Position numbers and translations under genes: made by a program
NCBI GenBank assembly: GCA_903919615.1
Contig: CAIXIX010000285.1
Location: 1-34,212 of the forward strand
Length of the DNA stretch: 34,212 nt
Reading direction: 5' to 3'
Source: an uncultured Chthonomonas sp.
GTDB lineage: Bacteria; Armatimonadota; Chthonomonadetes; Chthonomonadales; Chthonomonadaceae
The notes under the pieces: generated by a model
The model's input: the letters and a program-made list of their open reading frames with translations, nothing else
Database searches by the model: none
Told to the model about the DNA's origin: nothing
Shown here: positions 17,959-25,618 of the stretch, one piece after another
Layout: each line of letters starts with the position of its first letter
Numbering within the stretch: the first letter of the stretch is position 1

Positions 17959-18369
17959 TTATTGCTTAAGGATCAGCCTCCGCTGCTCAAGGGCCCGGCT
18001 GATTTTTAGCATAAGCAGCTCATACACATCGACGTCCGGGATGTTTTTTTCAACATAGTCGTAGGCGCCAAGCTGCATGCAGGTTACGGCATTGCGGACG
18101 TTACCGTAGGCAGTAAGGATGATCACCTCTGTAAACACATCCCGCTGAATTGCAGCTTTTAACATTCTTACTCCGCTTTCGCCATCCTCCATGCTCATGT
18201 CGGTGATAACGACATCGAACACCTCTTCGGAATCTGCGAGAGCTGCTTCACCCTCCGCCGTCGTTCCTGCCAGCGACACTTCGTGCCCTTCGTGCCCTTC
18301 GCGCTCAAGCCTTCGCTGCAATGCGAGGCGCACATCTTCTTCATCATCAATTACCAGAATACGACTCAT
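17959..18369 (-). CDS. Receiver-only response regulator
   Basis: This 136-residue CheY-like receiver has all phosphorylation-site residues: acidic pair Asp8/Asp9 (VIDDEEDV), phospho-acceptor Asp57 (ITDMSM), Thr86 (LTAYG) and Lys108 (VEKN). There is no output domain; the last 20 residues are a helix (LLMLKISRALEQRRLILKQ). It would pass the signal by protein-protein contact. GGAG lies 6-7 nt before ATG 18369. It follows the histidine kinase gene on the same strand, 139 bp downstream, so they are likely cognate partners. Residues 24-29 read EGHEGH, a 9-bp tandem duplication at the loop after helix 1. Confidence 0.9.
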   Translation of the reverse strand: MSRILVIDDEEDVRLALQRRLEREGHEGHEVSLAGTTAEGEAALADSEEVFDVVITDMSMEDGESGVRMLKAAIQRDVFTEVIILTAYGNVRNAVTCMQLGAYDYVEKNIPDVDVYELLMLKISRALEQRRLILKQ

Positions 18370-18463
18370 ATCGGCTCCGTTAAGATCGTGTTAATCTGTT
18401 TGCGAATGTTATAGAACCAGGTAGATACACTGTCAGATTTGCAGTTTCTGAGCTCGTACAAGT

Positions 18464-18491
18464 CGCGGTCGCAGCAAGCAGCGACCCTACC
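18464..18491 (-). repeat. REP-like hairpin repeat, copy in the kinase-regulator gap
   Basis: Read on the minus strand, this 28-bp element matches 32638-32665 exactly and contains the imperfect palindrome GTCGCTGCTTGCTGCGAC. It lies between the kinase and regulator genes, where it could form a hairpin in the shared transcript. Confidence 0.75.
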
Positions 18492-18508
18492 ATCTGGAAT
18501 GCCCTCGT

Positions 18509-20347
18509 TTAATCGCAGTCGTGCGACTCTTCTTCGTCTTTCAGAACTGTTTCCGCGGGCAACAATATCTCGAACTGCGCTCCGGCGCCCGCCTCGCCGG
18601 TCTCCTCAATCAAGCCATGATGTGCATCAACTATGCCCTTCACGATCGATAGCCCGAGCCCCATCCCTTTCGCGCGTGAAGTATAGAACGGGTTAAATAT
18701 CTGGGACTTCATGTCTGCGGGTACACCCGGCCCTGTATCGCGAATTACGATCATTAAGTAGACTCTCCCGGGCACCAGGGCTTTGTTACTTCCAACTGTA
18801 TCTTCCCCAGCAAAACTGGAAGTGGATATTTCGATAGCTCCGCCATCCGGCATAAAGCTAACGGCATTATCCAGTAGTTCCGAAAGGGCTCGTTTTAGCT
18901 TCCCGGCATCACATCTCAGCTTGGGCAGAGGGTCCGCGTAACGCTCTGTAAGGTGAATCGAGGGTCGATACCCCAGAGTCTCTTTGACGGTTTCGCGCAT
19001 GAGCGAGTTCAAATCTACCGTGGATAGTTTTAGCTGTGTCGCCATAACGAAGTCCCTGAACTCTCGCAGGATCTCCTCGAGACGATAGATGCCCCGTTCA
19101 ACGCTCAACACAAGCTCGTCTATCTTTGCGCACAGCTCCCGATCGAAGGCGCTGGCAGTTGGGTCGGCCTTAAGCCGTTCCGCGCAGTTCGCCATTCTGT
19201 ACTTCAATTCGTTGATATCGCCTTTGATCGCAAACGTTCTGTTTCCGATCATATGTGCAGACTTCGCGGAGAGCTCACCCCATGCGGCCATTCTTTCGGT
19301 ATGGAGCGACCGGTTGAAGGAGAGCACATTGTCAACAGATGCGCCGAACTGCCCGGCAATCGTCCTGAGCATTCTCTCATCGCTCTCGGTGAACGTCGCC
19401 CTGAACCAGGCTGCCCGAGACCGAGGCCGTGAAACGCGGATAACTCCAAGAATCCCCTTGCGGCCAATTACCGGGGCTGCGAGATAGGCGCAGTTTTCAT
19501 TCGCGTCAAATTCCGGATACTTCCCAGTCCATCTCGGATCTGTGCGAGGGTCATCGAGGCGTATGGTTTCACCAGTCGTAAGTACGCACCCTGTCAACCC
19601 TTCACCAGGCTTGTAACCGATTTTGCCTGCCTCGCTATTTAGTGCGCTGCTGGAGGCCTGCAGTACAAGCATCTCGGTCGCCTCATCCGTGAGGAAGACA
19701 GAACAGGCTTCACATTGAAGCGCTTTTGCAGCTACTGCAACTACTCTGGATGCAAGCTGGTCAATCTCTGTAATTGCCGCGAGATCGCGTCCGATATCAA
19801 CGAGCAATCTCTCTCGTACCCGGAACTCATCGAACGCGAGCGCCGAGCCGATGCCGCTGGCCAGTGTGGTTATGATCGCGAGGTGAACCGAATTAAATGC
19901 ATGAGGAGCGACGCTATCGATGTTCAAAACGCCACGAACTCGACCCTCCGTATCGAAATAGGGAACGGCCATTTCGCTGCGCGCGTCCTCGAATATTCTA
20001 AGGTGATGCGGGTCGGCCTGAACATCGCTGCTCAGATACGGCTCACCAGTAATTGCAACGTAGCCTGTGATACCTCGCTGGGTTTCGTTGTGGGGCACAA
20101 GACGCAGGCGCCGGTTACGACGCGTCCAGCCCTCGCCCGCGGTTTCAACAACCACGAGCTCTCCGCTCTCCTGTTCGATGCGGGCGACGAAGGCGCGTGT
20201 TCCACCCGTGGCGCGAAGCGCTTCCTCCAGCGCCTCGCGCAGATAGTCGTGCGTCGAGTGCTGAGTGAGCGCAAGCCGCAACAGGCGGTTGCAAATAAGA
20301 TGAAGAGAGCGCTCGCCCTTAGCTGTGGGCTCGGTCTGTTCGGACAT
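18509..20347 (-). CDS. Soluble histidine kinase with two GAF domains
   Basis: The 612-residue protein has no membrane segment. Two GAF domains occupy about 15-170 and 180-345 and should bind a small ligand or sense a cytoplasmic signal. The dimerisation/phospho-acceptor helix follows, with GELSAKSAHMIGNRTFAIKG and His365. The ATP-binding domain has the N-box LLDNA (Asn494), G1 DTGPG (537-541), an F-box FYTSRAKG and G2 GMGLGLS (561-567). In the H-box the acidic residue that normally follows His is Met, which may alter phosphatase behaviour; similar AHMIGNR boxes occur in some GAF kinases. A GGGAAG sequence precedes ATG 20347. It is upstream of the receiver gene and divergent from the dehydratase gene. 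Confidence 0.9.
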   Translation of the reverse strand: MSEQTEPTAKGERSLHLICNRLLRLALTQHSTHDYLREALEEALRATGGTRAFVARIEQESGELVVVETAGEGWTRRNRRLRLVPHNETQRGITGYVAITGEPYLSSDVQADPHHLRIFEDARSEMAVPYFDTEGRVRGVLNIDSVAPHAFNSVHLAIITTLASGIGSALAFDEFRVRERLLVDIGRDLAAITEIDQLASRVVAVAAKALQCEACSVFLTDEATEMLVLQASSSALNSEAGKIGYKPGEGLTGCVLTTGETIRLDDPRTDPRWTGKYPEFDANENCAYLAAPVIGRKGILGVIRVSRPRSRAAWFRATFTESDERMLRTIAGQFGASVDNVLSFNRSLHTERMAAWGELSAKSAHMIGNRTFAIKGDINELKYRMANCAERLKADPTASAFDRELCAKIDELVLSVERGIYRLEEILREFRDFVMATQLKLSTVDLNSLMRETVKETLGYRPSIHLTERYADPLPKLRCDAGKLKRALSELLDNAVSFMPDGGAIEISTSSFAGEDTVGSNKALVPGRVYLMIVIRDTGPGVPADMKSQIFNPFYTSRAKGMGLGLSIVKGIVDAHHGLIEETGEAGAGAQFEILLPAETVLKDEEESHDCD

Positions 20348-20456
20348 AATGATCTTCCCACTATGGGGACAAATGAACTATTGCCATTGTTTCATGTGAT
20401 TGTACCCTTGCACGTGATAACCCGGGCAAAACGCAATAGTGCTACTTTATCGCTGG

Positions 20457-20462
20457 TACAAT
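20457..20462 (+). promoter_or_regulatory. TACAAT box directly before the xylonate dehydratase gene
   Basis: TACAAT, a near-consensus -10 element, ends 5 nt before ATG 20468. No Shine-Dalgarno sequence is present, so the mRNA could be leaderless. A matching -35 at 17 bp is not obvious. Confidence 0.4.
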
Positions 20463-20467
20463 AGGCT

Positions 20468-22438
20468 ATGGACGAAAAAGCGCTTTATGAAGTTCAAACA
20501 CGTGCGGCGGGCCCACTGGGATCGCTGCCTCTTACCCCCGAGATGCTGGTCGAAAGGCCAAGCGGAGATATCTTCGCTCTCTCTCAAAACGCAGGGATGG
20601 GATGGAACCCCGCGTTCCTCAATCGCCGCGAATTCCTTATTCTGAGCACTCAGGGCGGCGTGCGCAGCCCCGATGGCACACCTATAGCCCTTGGTTATCA
20701 TACCGGGCACTGGGAGGTTGGTCTGCTGACACAGGCTGCAGCAGAGGCCTTCAGCGCAGCCGATTGCATTCCGTTCGCAGGCTTCTGTTCGGACCCCTGC
20801 GATGGCCGATCGCAAGGTACTACCGGAATGATGGATTCGCTGCCGTATCGCAATGATGCCGCCATCGTATTCCGTCGGTTAATCCGTTCGCTGCCCAACC
20901 GCAGAGGAGTGATGGGAGTTGCAACCTGCGATAAGGGCCTGCCCGCCATGCTCATTGCGCTGGCAGCGATGCATGACCTGCCTACGATCCTTGTACCCGG
21001 TGGCGTGACGCTTCCCGCCGAACACGGGGAGGATGCAGGCAAGATACAGAGCGTTGGAGCGCGTTTTGCTCACGGTGAAATGACGCTAAAAGAGGCTGCA
21101 GAGCTAGGGTGCCGCGCCTGCGCAACGCCCGGTGGCGGGTGCCAGTTTTTTGGCACCGCAGCGACAGCGCAGGTAGTTGCCGAAGCGCTTGGGTTGAGCC
21201 TGCCGCATGCCGCGCTCGCTCCCTCTGGTCAGCCTATATGGCTCGATGCCGCCAGACGCTCAGCGCTGGCTCTCGTTGAGATGGATAGAGCGGGAATCAC
21301 GACCTCCAGCATCCTAACCGATGGCGCCGTAAGGAATGCCATGATGGTGCATGCCGCGTGCGGCGGTTCGACGAACCTGCTGCTTCATATTCCGGCGATC
21401 GCGCATGCTGCAAAACTAAGACGACCCGAGGTCTCGGACTGGCATGAGATAAATATGGCGGTGCCGAGGCTGGTGGATGTGCTGCCCAATGGGCCAACCG
21501 ATCACCCAACGGTGCGATTTTTTCTTGCGGGCGGCGTGCCAGAGGTGATGCTGCATCTGCGAAAGCTCGGCCTGCTCGACCTTAACTGCCTTACTGTTAG
21601 CGGTAAGACCTTAGGTGAAAATCTGGACGAGTGGGAGAGCTCAGAGCGCCGTAGCCTGCTGCGGGCTCGCCTTCAGGACCAGGATGGGGTCGATGCTGAT
21701 GACGTGATCCTCTCTCCAGATAAAGCGCGAAGTAAGGGACTTACGTCGACCGTTACGTTTCCATCCGGCAATCTCTGCCCGCAGGGAAGCGTTATCAAGA
21801 GCACATCGATCGATCCGTCTGTCGTCGATGAAGATGGGGTTTACCGAAAACTCGGCCGCGCTCGCGTATTTACGACCGAGCGTGCCGCGATCGCGGCAAT
21901 AAAACAGGCTGGGGCCAAGGACTCCAATCCGACAGCGCACGAAAGTTCATCGGCTCTCGAGCCTGGGGATGTCTTAGTGCTTATCTGCCGGGGGCCGATG
22001 GGCGCCGGCATGGAGGAGATCTATCAGATCACCTCTGCACTCAAGTTCTTACCCTGGGGTAAGACGGTCGCCGTGCTTACCGATGCCAGGTTCTCCGGGG
22101 TCTCAACTGGCGCCTGCATCGGGCACATCGGTCCGGAGGCGCTCGCCGGCGGTCCGATCGGTAAGGTTCTCGATGGAGATCTAATAGAAATCACAGTAGA
22201 TCGAAATCGACTGATTGGCTCCGTAGACCTTGTGGGCCAGGGAGACCAGCGGTTTACGCCGGAAGAAGGAGCACAAATTCTTGGGCAGCGCAATCCGCGC
22301 CCTGATTTGTCGCAAGACCCAAATCTACCTGACGACACGCGGCTCTGGGCAGCGCTTCAGTCAGTTGGTGGTGGCACCTGGGGTGGGTGTGTCTATGATG
22401 TGGATGCCATCGTGAGCGCTCTAAATAATCATCCATAA
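20468..22438 (+). CDS. yjhG: D-xylonate dehydratase, YjhG/YagF type (IlvD/Edd family)
   Basis: The 656-residue protein matches E. coli YjhG/YagF in length and along its sequence: [17 protein letters not shown], then [57 protein letters not shown]-type segments, and near the end [17 protein letters not shown]. Cys111, Cys154 and Cys225 are the expected iron-sulfur cluster ligands of the family. The enzyme would dehydrate D-xylonate to 2-dehydro-3-deoxy-D-xylonate in the cytoplasm, part of a non-phosphorylative pentose pathway. No partner aldolase or dehydrogenase is in the window. The start is the first ATG and gives the family's N-terminus; a TACAAT box lies just upstream. Related sugar acids are possible substrates. 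Confidence 0.88.
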   Translation: MDEKALYEVQTRAAGPLGSLPLTPEMLVERPSGDIFALSQNAGMGWNPAFLNRREFLILSTQGGVRSPDGTPIALGYHTGHWEVGLLTQAAAEAFSAADCIPFAGFCSDPCDGRSQGTTGMMDSLPYRNDAAIVFRRLIRSLPNRRGVMGVATCDKGLPAMLIALAAMHDLPTILVPGGVTLPAEHGEDAGKIQSVGARFAHGEMTLKEAAELGCRACATPGGGCQFFGTAATAQVVAEALGLSLPHAALAPSGQPIWLDAARRSALALVEMDRAGITTSSILTDGAVRNAMMVHAACGGSTNLLLHIPAIAHAAKLRRPEVSDWHEINMAVPRLVDVLPNGPTDHPTVRFFLAGGVPEVMLHLRKLGLLDLNCLTVSGKTLGENLDEWESSERRSLLRARLQDQDGVDADDVILSPDKARSKGLTSTVTFPSGNLCPQGSVIKSTSIDPSVVDEDGVYRKLGRARVFTTERAAIAAIKQAGAKDSNPTAHESSSALEPGDVLVLICRGPMGAGMEEIYQITSALKFLPWGKTVAVLTDARFSGVSTGACIGHIGPEALAGGPIGKVLDGDLIEITVDRNRLIGSVDLVGQGDQRFTPEEGAQILGQRNPRPDLSQDPNLPDDTRLWAALQSVGGGTWGGCVYDVDAIVSALNNHP

Positions 22439-22473
22439 CAGGAACTGGAAACGATGCTGAAAGGACACTAAGG

Positions 22474-22956
22474 ATGCTGGTTGAAAACGACTATTCACGC
22501 AACTATCTGCTTACCGCTCTTGCGGCAGGTCCGGACCTGGTAGCCTCTGCACTGGAGGGGCTTACCGATGCAGAAGCGGATGCACGGCCAGACCCGGATC
22601 GATTTAACATCCGAGAGGCTGTTGCACATCTCGCGGAATGGGATCCTATCTTTCTAGGCCGCATGAAGCGTATGGTAGTCGAAGATCATCCTACGATGCC
22701 GGGTTACGATGAGGGCCAGCTTGCCATCGAGCATCATTATGAGCTCACAAACCCTGTAGAGCAGGCTACACTATTCCGCGAAAGACGGATTGAGACACTT
22801 GCATTTCTGATGAGCCTGACGCCGGATCAGTGGAATCGCACGGGCAACCGGCCCGAAATCGGTATTATGACCGTTGAGGCCATCGCCACATTGATGCCAC
22901 TACACGACACCTATCACCTGAAGCAGATTATTGAGTGGCGAAAAGCGACGGGGTAG
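22474..22956 (+). CDS. DinB-like four-helix metal-binding protein
   Basis: The 160-residue protein has the DinB/YfiT fold pattern: helix 1 after DYSRNYLLTALAAGPD, then AHLAEWD (His52) and HDTYHLKQI (His144 and His148) supplying the three-His metal site. Members are often thiol-dependent transferases or hydrolases, but individual functions are mostly unknown. AAGGA lies 8 nt before ATG 22474. It follows the dehydratase by 35 bp and is probably in the same transcript. A five-codon ORF (ATG CTG AAA GGA CAC TAA) lies at 22454-22471 in that gap. Confidence 0.82.
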   Translation: MLVENDYSRNYLLTALAAGPDLVASALEGLTDAEADARPDPDRFNIREAVAHLAEWDPIFLGRMKRMVVEDHPTMPGYDEGQLAIEHHYELTNPVEQATLFRERRIETLAFLMSLTPDQWNRTGNRPEIGIMTVEAIATLMPLHDTYHLKQIIEWRKATG

Positions 22957-22997
22957 TGCGGTTGGCGTACTGCCCTATCCCCCAGATCACCTATGCA

Positions 22998-23041
22998 ATG
23001 CAAAAAAACAAAAACAGGCGCCGGATATCCGGCGCCTGTTT
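22998..23041 (-). terminator. Strong terminator built on a 30-bp perfect palindrome
   Basis: Bases 23012-23041 form a perfect palindrome centred on ATAT, with arms AAACAGGCGCCGG and CCGGCGCCTGTTT. On the minus strand it is followed by a long T-rich tract (23011 down to 22998), giving a classical terminator for the pseudopilin gene ending at 23094. On the plus strand it also lies 55 bp after the DinB-like gene and may stop transcription both ways. Confidence 0.85.
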
Positions 23042-23093
23042 CTGTTGTGTAAAGGTTAATCTCGTCCCGAACGTTTGTCAGGCACGTTCGTAT

Positions 23094-23873
23094 TTACTTA
23101 TACTCGGTATTGACGTTGTTGATACCGTTGTTGACTGTCGTCTCGATGTTGCCATAAGCAGCATTCGCGGATGCCAGCGTATTGTTGTCCCATTCCCAGG
23201 TTGGCGCAATGGTCGCCATCAGCTTCCGTGCCTTCACGTGACCATCGCTGTAGGCGAAGTCCAGGAGGTGGTTGTGATCCAGGAAGGGGCCTTCGCCCGG
23301 GAATCCGCCCGGCAGGCCAGAGAGGTTCCACGGAATGGTCCAGAGGCCAAGGTCCGGGTACTCGAGGCGAGTCTCGAGGAGCAGGATCTCGCTTGCAGGG
23401 GACTGAAGCGTGGAGAGCTTGACGCCGTTAGAGTTGTCAAACAGGTAACCATTGTACGCGTATGAGACGTGGTTGCCCTTCTCATTTTTTGAGCCATCGT
23501 TGGCGCAGCCATACGTGATGCCGTCCAGGTAGCCTTCGGACCACTGAACGTTGCTGTCGTCATCCGGGCAGTACATCATCTGAGTATTCTTAATATATGG
23601 CTGGATCGTTGTTCTCCAGGTTATTCCGAAGGGGCCAGGAGGATTGTAAGTATTCGGTTCACGCTCGACGGGAAATCTCTCATCGTAGTCCTGAACATAC
23701 ATTAGGATGCCAAGGCTCGCCTGCTTCTCGTTGCTGAGGCAGGTCGTCTGGCGTGCTTTCTCGCGAGCCTGTGCGAACACTGGGAAGAGGATAGCCGCGA
23801 GAATTGCGATAATTGCGATGACCACGAGCAGCTCGATCAGGGTAAAACCCGACCGTTTTGTGTTTTGGTTCAT
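23094..23873 (-). CDS. H-X9-DG pseudopilin, copy A, in the regulator operon
   Basis: This 259-residue protein has leader MNQNTKRSG, cleavage before [17 protein letters not shown], then [22 protein letters not shown]. Its head is rich in Asp, Asn and Tyr ([15 protein letters not shown]), and H-X9-DG appears as [20 protein letters not shown] lies about 8 nt before the ATG at 23873. It is very similar along its full length, and identical in length, to copy B at 25619-26398. It is the last gene of a minus-strand group that begins with the GntR/LacI-type regulator and includes the 61-aa membrane protein, and it is followed by a strong terminator. It likely assembles into a pseudopilus-like structure or is retained at the cell surface. 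Confidence 0.92.
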   Translation of the reverse strand: MNQNTKRSGFTLIELLVVIAIIAILAAILFPVFAQAREKARQTTCLSNEKQASLGILMYVQDYDERFPVEREPNTYNPPGPFGITWRTTIQPYIKNTQMMYCPDDDSNVQWSEGYLDGITYGCANDGSKNEKGNHVSYAYNGYLFDNSNGVKLSTLQSPASEILLLETRLEYPDLGLWTIPWNLSGLPGGFPGEGPFLDHNHLLDFAYSDGHVKARKLMATIAPTWEWDNNTLASANAAYGNIETTVNNGINNVNTEYK

Positions 23874-23936
23874 GAAACAGTTCTCCTTTGAAAACGAGAT
23901 AGCCGATCACACATCATTGAAAATCGTCTGTTTGAT

Positions 23937-24122
23937 TTAACCGCCAGTTTTGGGGGCATTGCTGCCTGGGGCTGCGCTGTTGTTTGGTGGCGTAACGTGC
24001 ACGCCGCCTTTAATATGTGCAGGCTTGGGCTGTGCAATAGTTCGATAACCGAAGAACCCTACGATGCCAACAATCACGACGATCACTGCGGCAATCACCG
24101 GAACCGGGATTTCCTTTTTCAT
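23937..24122 (-). CDS. Single-span small membrane protein (61 aa)
   Basis: The protein starts MKKEIP and has one transmembrane helix (about 7-29, VPVIAAVIVVIVGIVGFFGY), then a tail rich in Pro, Asn, Gly and Ala (PKPAHIKGGV, PPNNSAAPGS). The short cytoplasmic N-terminus with two Lys suggests the tail is outside. Its ATG overlaps the regulator's stop (ATGA, 24119-24122), and its ribosome-binding site GAAAGGAG lies inside the regulator's last codons, so translation is coupled. The pseudopilin gene follows 63 bp downstream. I do not recognise a family. A minor assembly factor, anchor or signalling partner for the pseudopilin is only a guess from position. Confidence 0.7.
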   Translation of the reverse strand: MKKEIPVPVIAAVIVVIVGIVGFFGYRTIAQPKPAHIKGGVHVTPPNNSAAPGSNAPKTGG

Positions 24123-25288
24123 AGCTGTAAATTTCTCCTTTCAGTCGGCTGGCATGTTGATCGCACTACCAGCGGCGCTGTAAACAGTACATGCTGGAAC
24201 GGCCTATCGGCAGTTTCCGGCCTCAAACGAGTTAGTGCCAGTTGTGCTGCCCTCTGACCTATGCGGTCAAAAGGCTGATGCATCGTTGTTAAAAGAGCAG
24301 GTCGCGGCAGATCTCGTTCCAGATCGTCAAATCCGACAACGCTAATACTACCGGGCACTGAAAAACCCGCTCTTTCCGCTTCCACAATAAAGTAGTGTGC
24401 CAGTGCATCGTTTACCGCAAACACAGCGGTTGGCGGTTCTGGCAGGCTCATGAATTGCTTCACGGCTGCAGACAAGTCGGGATCAAGTTCTACAGCGACC
24501 TCATAGATCCATTCGTCCTTCGGAGTAATTCCGGAACGTCGCATCTCTTGTAGGTAGCCAGCACGCCGTTCCGATATTGTGATCGAAGGATCTGTGCTCG
24601 TTATATGCGCAATTCGGCGGTGTCCGAGCGATAGCAGGTATCTAACCGCTTCAGCAGCGCTAATCTGGTTGTCCAGCCCTACGAAGTCGCACGCTATTGA
24701 TTCCGGTCTACGATCGACAAAGATAACAGGAATCCCACGATTTTGGAGATCCATCAGCAAAGGCAGAGTACAGGTATGTCCCACATGCCAGATGATAACT
24801 CCTGCAACGTTTTCTTCAAGCGCAGCAATGAGCGCCTTTTCTTCATGCTTTGCCGATTGAACAGGATCTGCTTCGTGTGTATTAGACACAACGAGCCGAA
24901 ATGGCGCTTCCTGTGATCGCAGTTCCAGGTTAATGCTATTCAGGATGAGCGCAGATGCATGGTAGACAGGATGCTGAGGCATCATGCCTACAATGGTTCG
25001 GATATCCGTTGAACTTTCATATAGCCGGGACGGCTTTGGGCAAACCCAGGGTCTATGTCCGGGTTTCCTGACTATGACGCCAACTTCCGCGAGCCTCTGA
25101 TAGGCTCCCCTCACGACAGCACGGTTTACGCCGAACTCTTCGGCCAGCATTCGTTCCGCTGGCAGCCATGTTTCGGGTGGGTAATCGCCCGCAGCGATGC
25201 GCGCTTGAACCTCTGAGTAGACCCGCTGTTCGTCCCTGGATTTTGGCCGTACTCCAGATGTCACCTCATTTGCTCCAGATCTCACCAA
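24119..25288 (-). CDS. GntR-type HTH / LacI-type sugar-binding transcription regulator
   Basis: The 389-residue protein joins a GntR-like winged helix (about 18-80: VYSEVQARIAAGDYPPETWL, then PAERMLAEEFGVNRAVVRGA) to a LacI/PurR-type periplasmic-binding-protein domain (about 95-385: TIVGMMPQHP, GVIIWH, IPVIFVDRRP, VGLDNQ, LGHRRIAHI, AVFAVNDALA, VVGFDDLERD). This is the AraR-like chimeric design, in which a sugar changes DNA binding. The likely operator is the inverted repeat at 25328-25357, 39 bp upstream of its start, implying autoregulation. It heads an operon with a 61-aa membrane protein and a pseudopilin. The effector is unknown, but the neighbouring sugar importer suggests the importer's substrate or a product of it. 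Confidence 0.9.
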   Translation of the reverse strand: MVRSGANEVTSGVRPKSRDEQRVYSEVQARIAAGDYPPETWLPAERMLAEEFGVNRAVVRGAYQRLAEVGVIVRKPGHRPWVCPKPSRLYESSTDIRTIVGMMPQHPVYHASALILNSINLELRSQEAPFRLVVSNTHEADPVQSAKHEEKALIAALEENVAGVIIWHVGHTCTLPLLMDLQNRGIPVIFVDRRPESIACDFVGLDNQISAAEAVRYLLSLGHRRIAHITSTDPSITISERRAGYLQEMRRSGITPKDEWIYEVAVELDPDLSAAVKQFMSLPEPPTAVFAVNDALAHYFIVEAERAGFSVPGSISVVGFDDLERDLPRPALLTTMHQPFDRIGQRAAQLALTRLRPETADRPFQHVLFTAPLVVRSTCQPTERRNLQL

Positions 25289-25327
25289 AACTGCACCATT
25301 ATAACAACGAACTCATCTTTGGTCAAG

Positions 25328-25357
25328 GAACATTAGCATAAATTAATGCTAATGTTC
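25328..25357. promoter_or_regulatory. Operator-like perfect inverted repeat
   Basis: GAACATTAGCAT (25328-25339) and ATGCTAATGTTC (25346-25357) are exact inverted copies separated by AAATTA. The size (30 bp, AT-rich, two 12-bp arms) and position, 39 bp before the regulator's start codon, fit a dimeric GntR/LacI-type binding site that overlaps the promoter. Confidence 0.65.
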
Positions 25358-25530
25358 GCAAGTGCGCCCTCTATACCATGCTTTCGCCTTGATCTGTAAG
25401 GCGAGATTAAACTCAATCTAGTGATCGTATCGTGTTCCGAGATTGCTGTTCAATGCTCTATAGGAGTGCTGATATTGGCGATTGTCAGCAAGCTGGTCGT
25501 GTCCAACGTGCATGTAGTTGGACCCAGGTA

Positions 25531-25571
25531 AGCCAGAAGCGCGCGTCGATATTCGACGCGCGCTTTTGGCT
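25531..25571 (-). terminator. Long hairpin after pseudopilin copy B
   Basis: AAGCGCGCGTCGA (25537-25549) pairs with TCGACGCGCGCTT (25553-25565) around a 3-nt loop. AGCCA/TGGCT extends the stem after one mismatch. It lies 47 bp past the stop of copy B. There is no long T-tract, but its stability and place fit a terminator. Confidence 0.6.
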
Positions 25572-25618
25572 ATGGTTCGGCACATCTTGGATCGATGACT
25601 CACCATTGAGGATCGTGT

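Larger units (their letters stand above)
25289..25618. other. Intergenic region upstream of the regulator (330 bp)
   Basis: It contains the operator-like dyad at 25328-25357 near the regulator and the hairpin at 25531-25571 near the end of pseudopilin copy B. Between them I see no gene. The regulator's promoter should lie between the dyad and about 25420. Confidence 0.6.

Noticed and set aside
18439-20464. Open frames on the plus strand across the histidine kinase (for example 19715-20464)
   Set aside because: They are antisense to a complete two-GAF kinase with all catalytic motifs and carry no recognisable motif of their own.
22454-22471. Five-codon ORF before the DinB-like gene as a leader peptide
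   Set aside because: Nothing in its codons suggests attenuation and there is no hairpin; it is probably chance.
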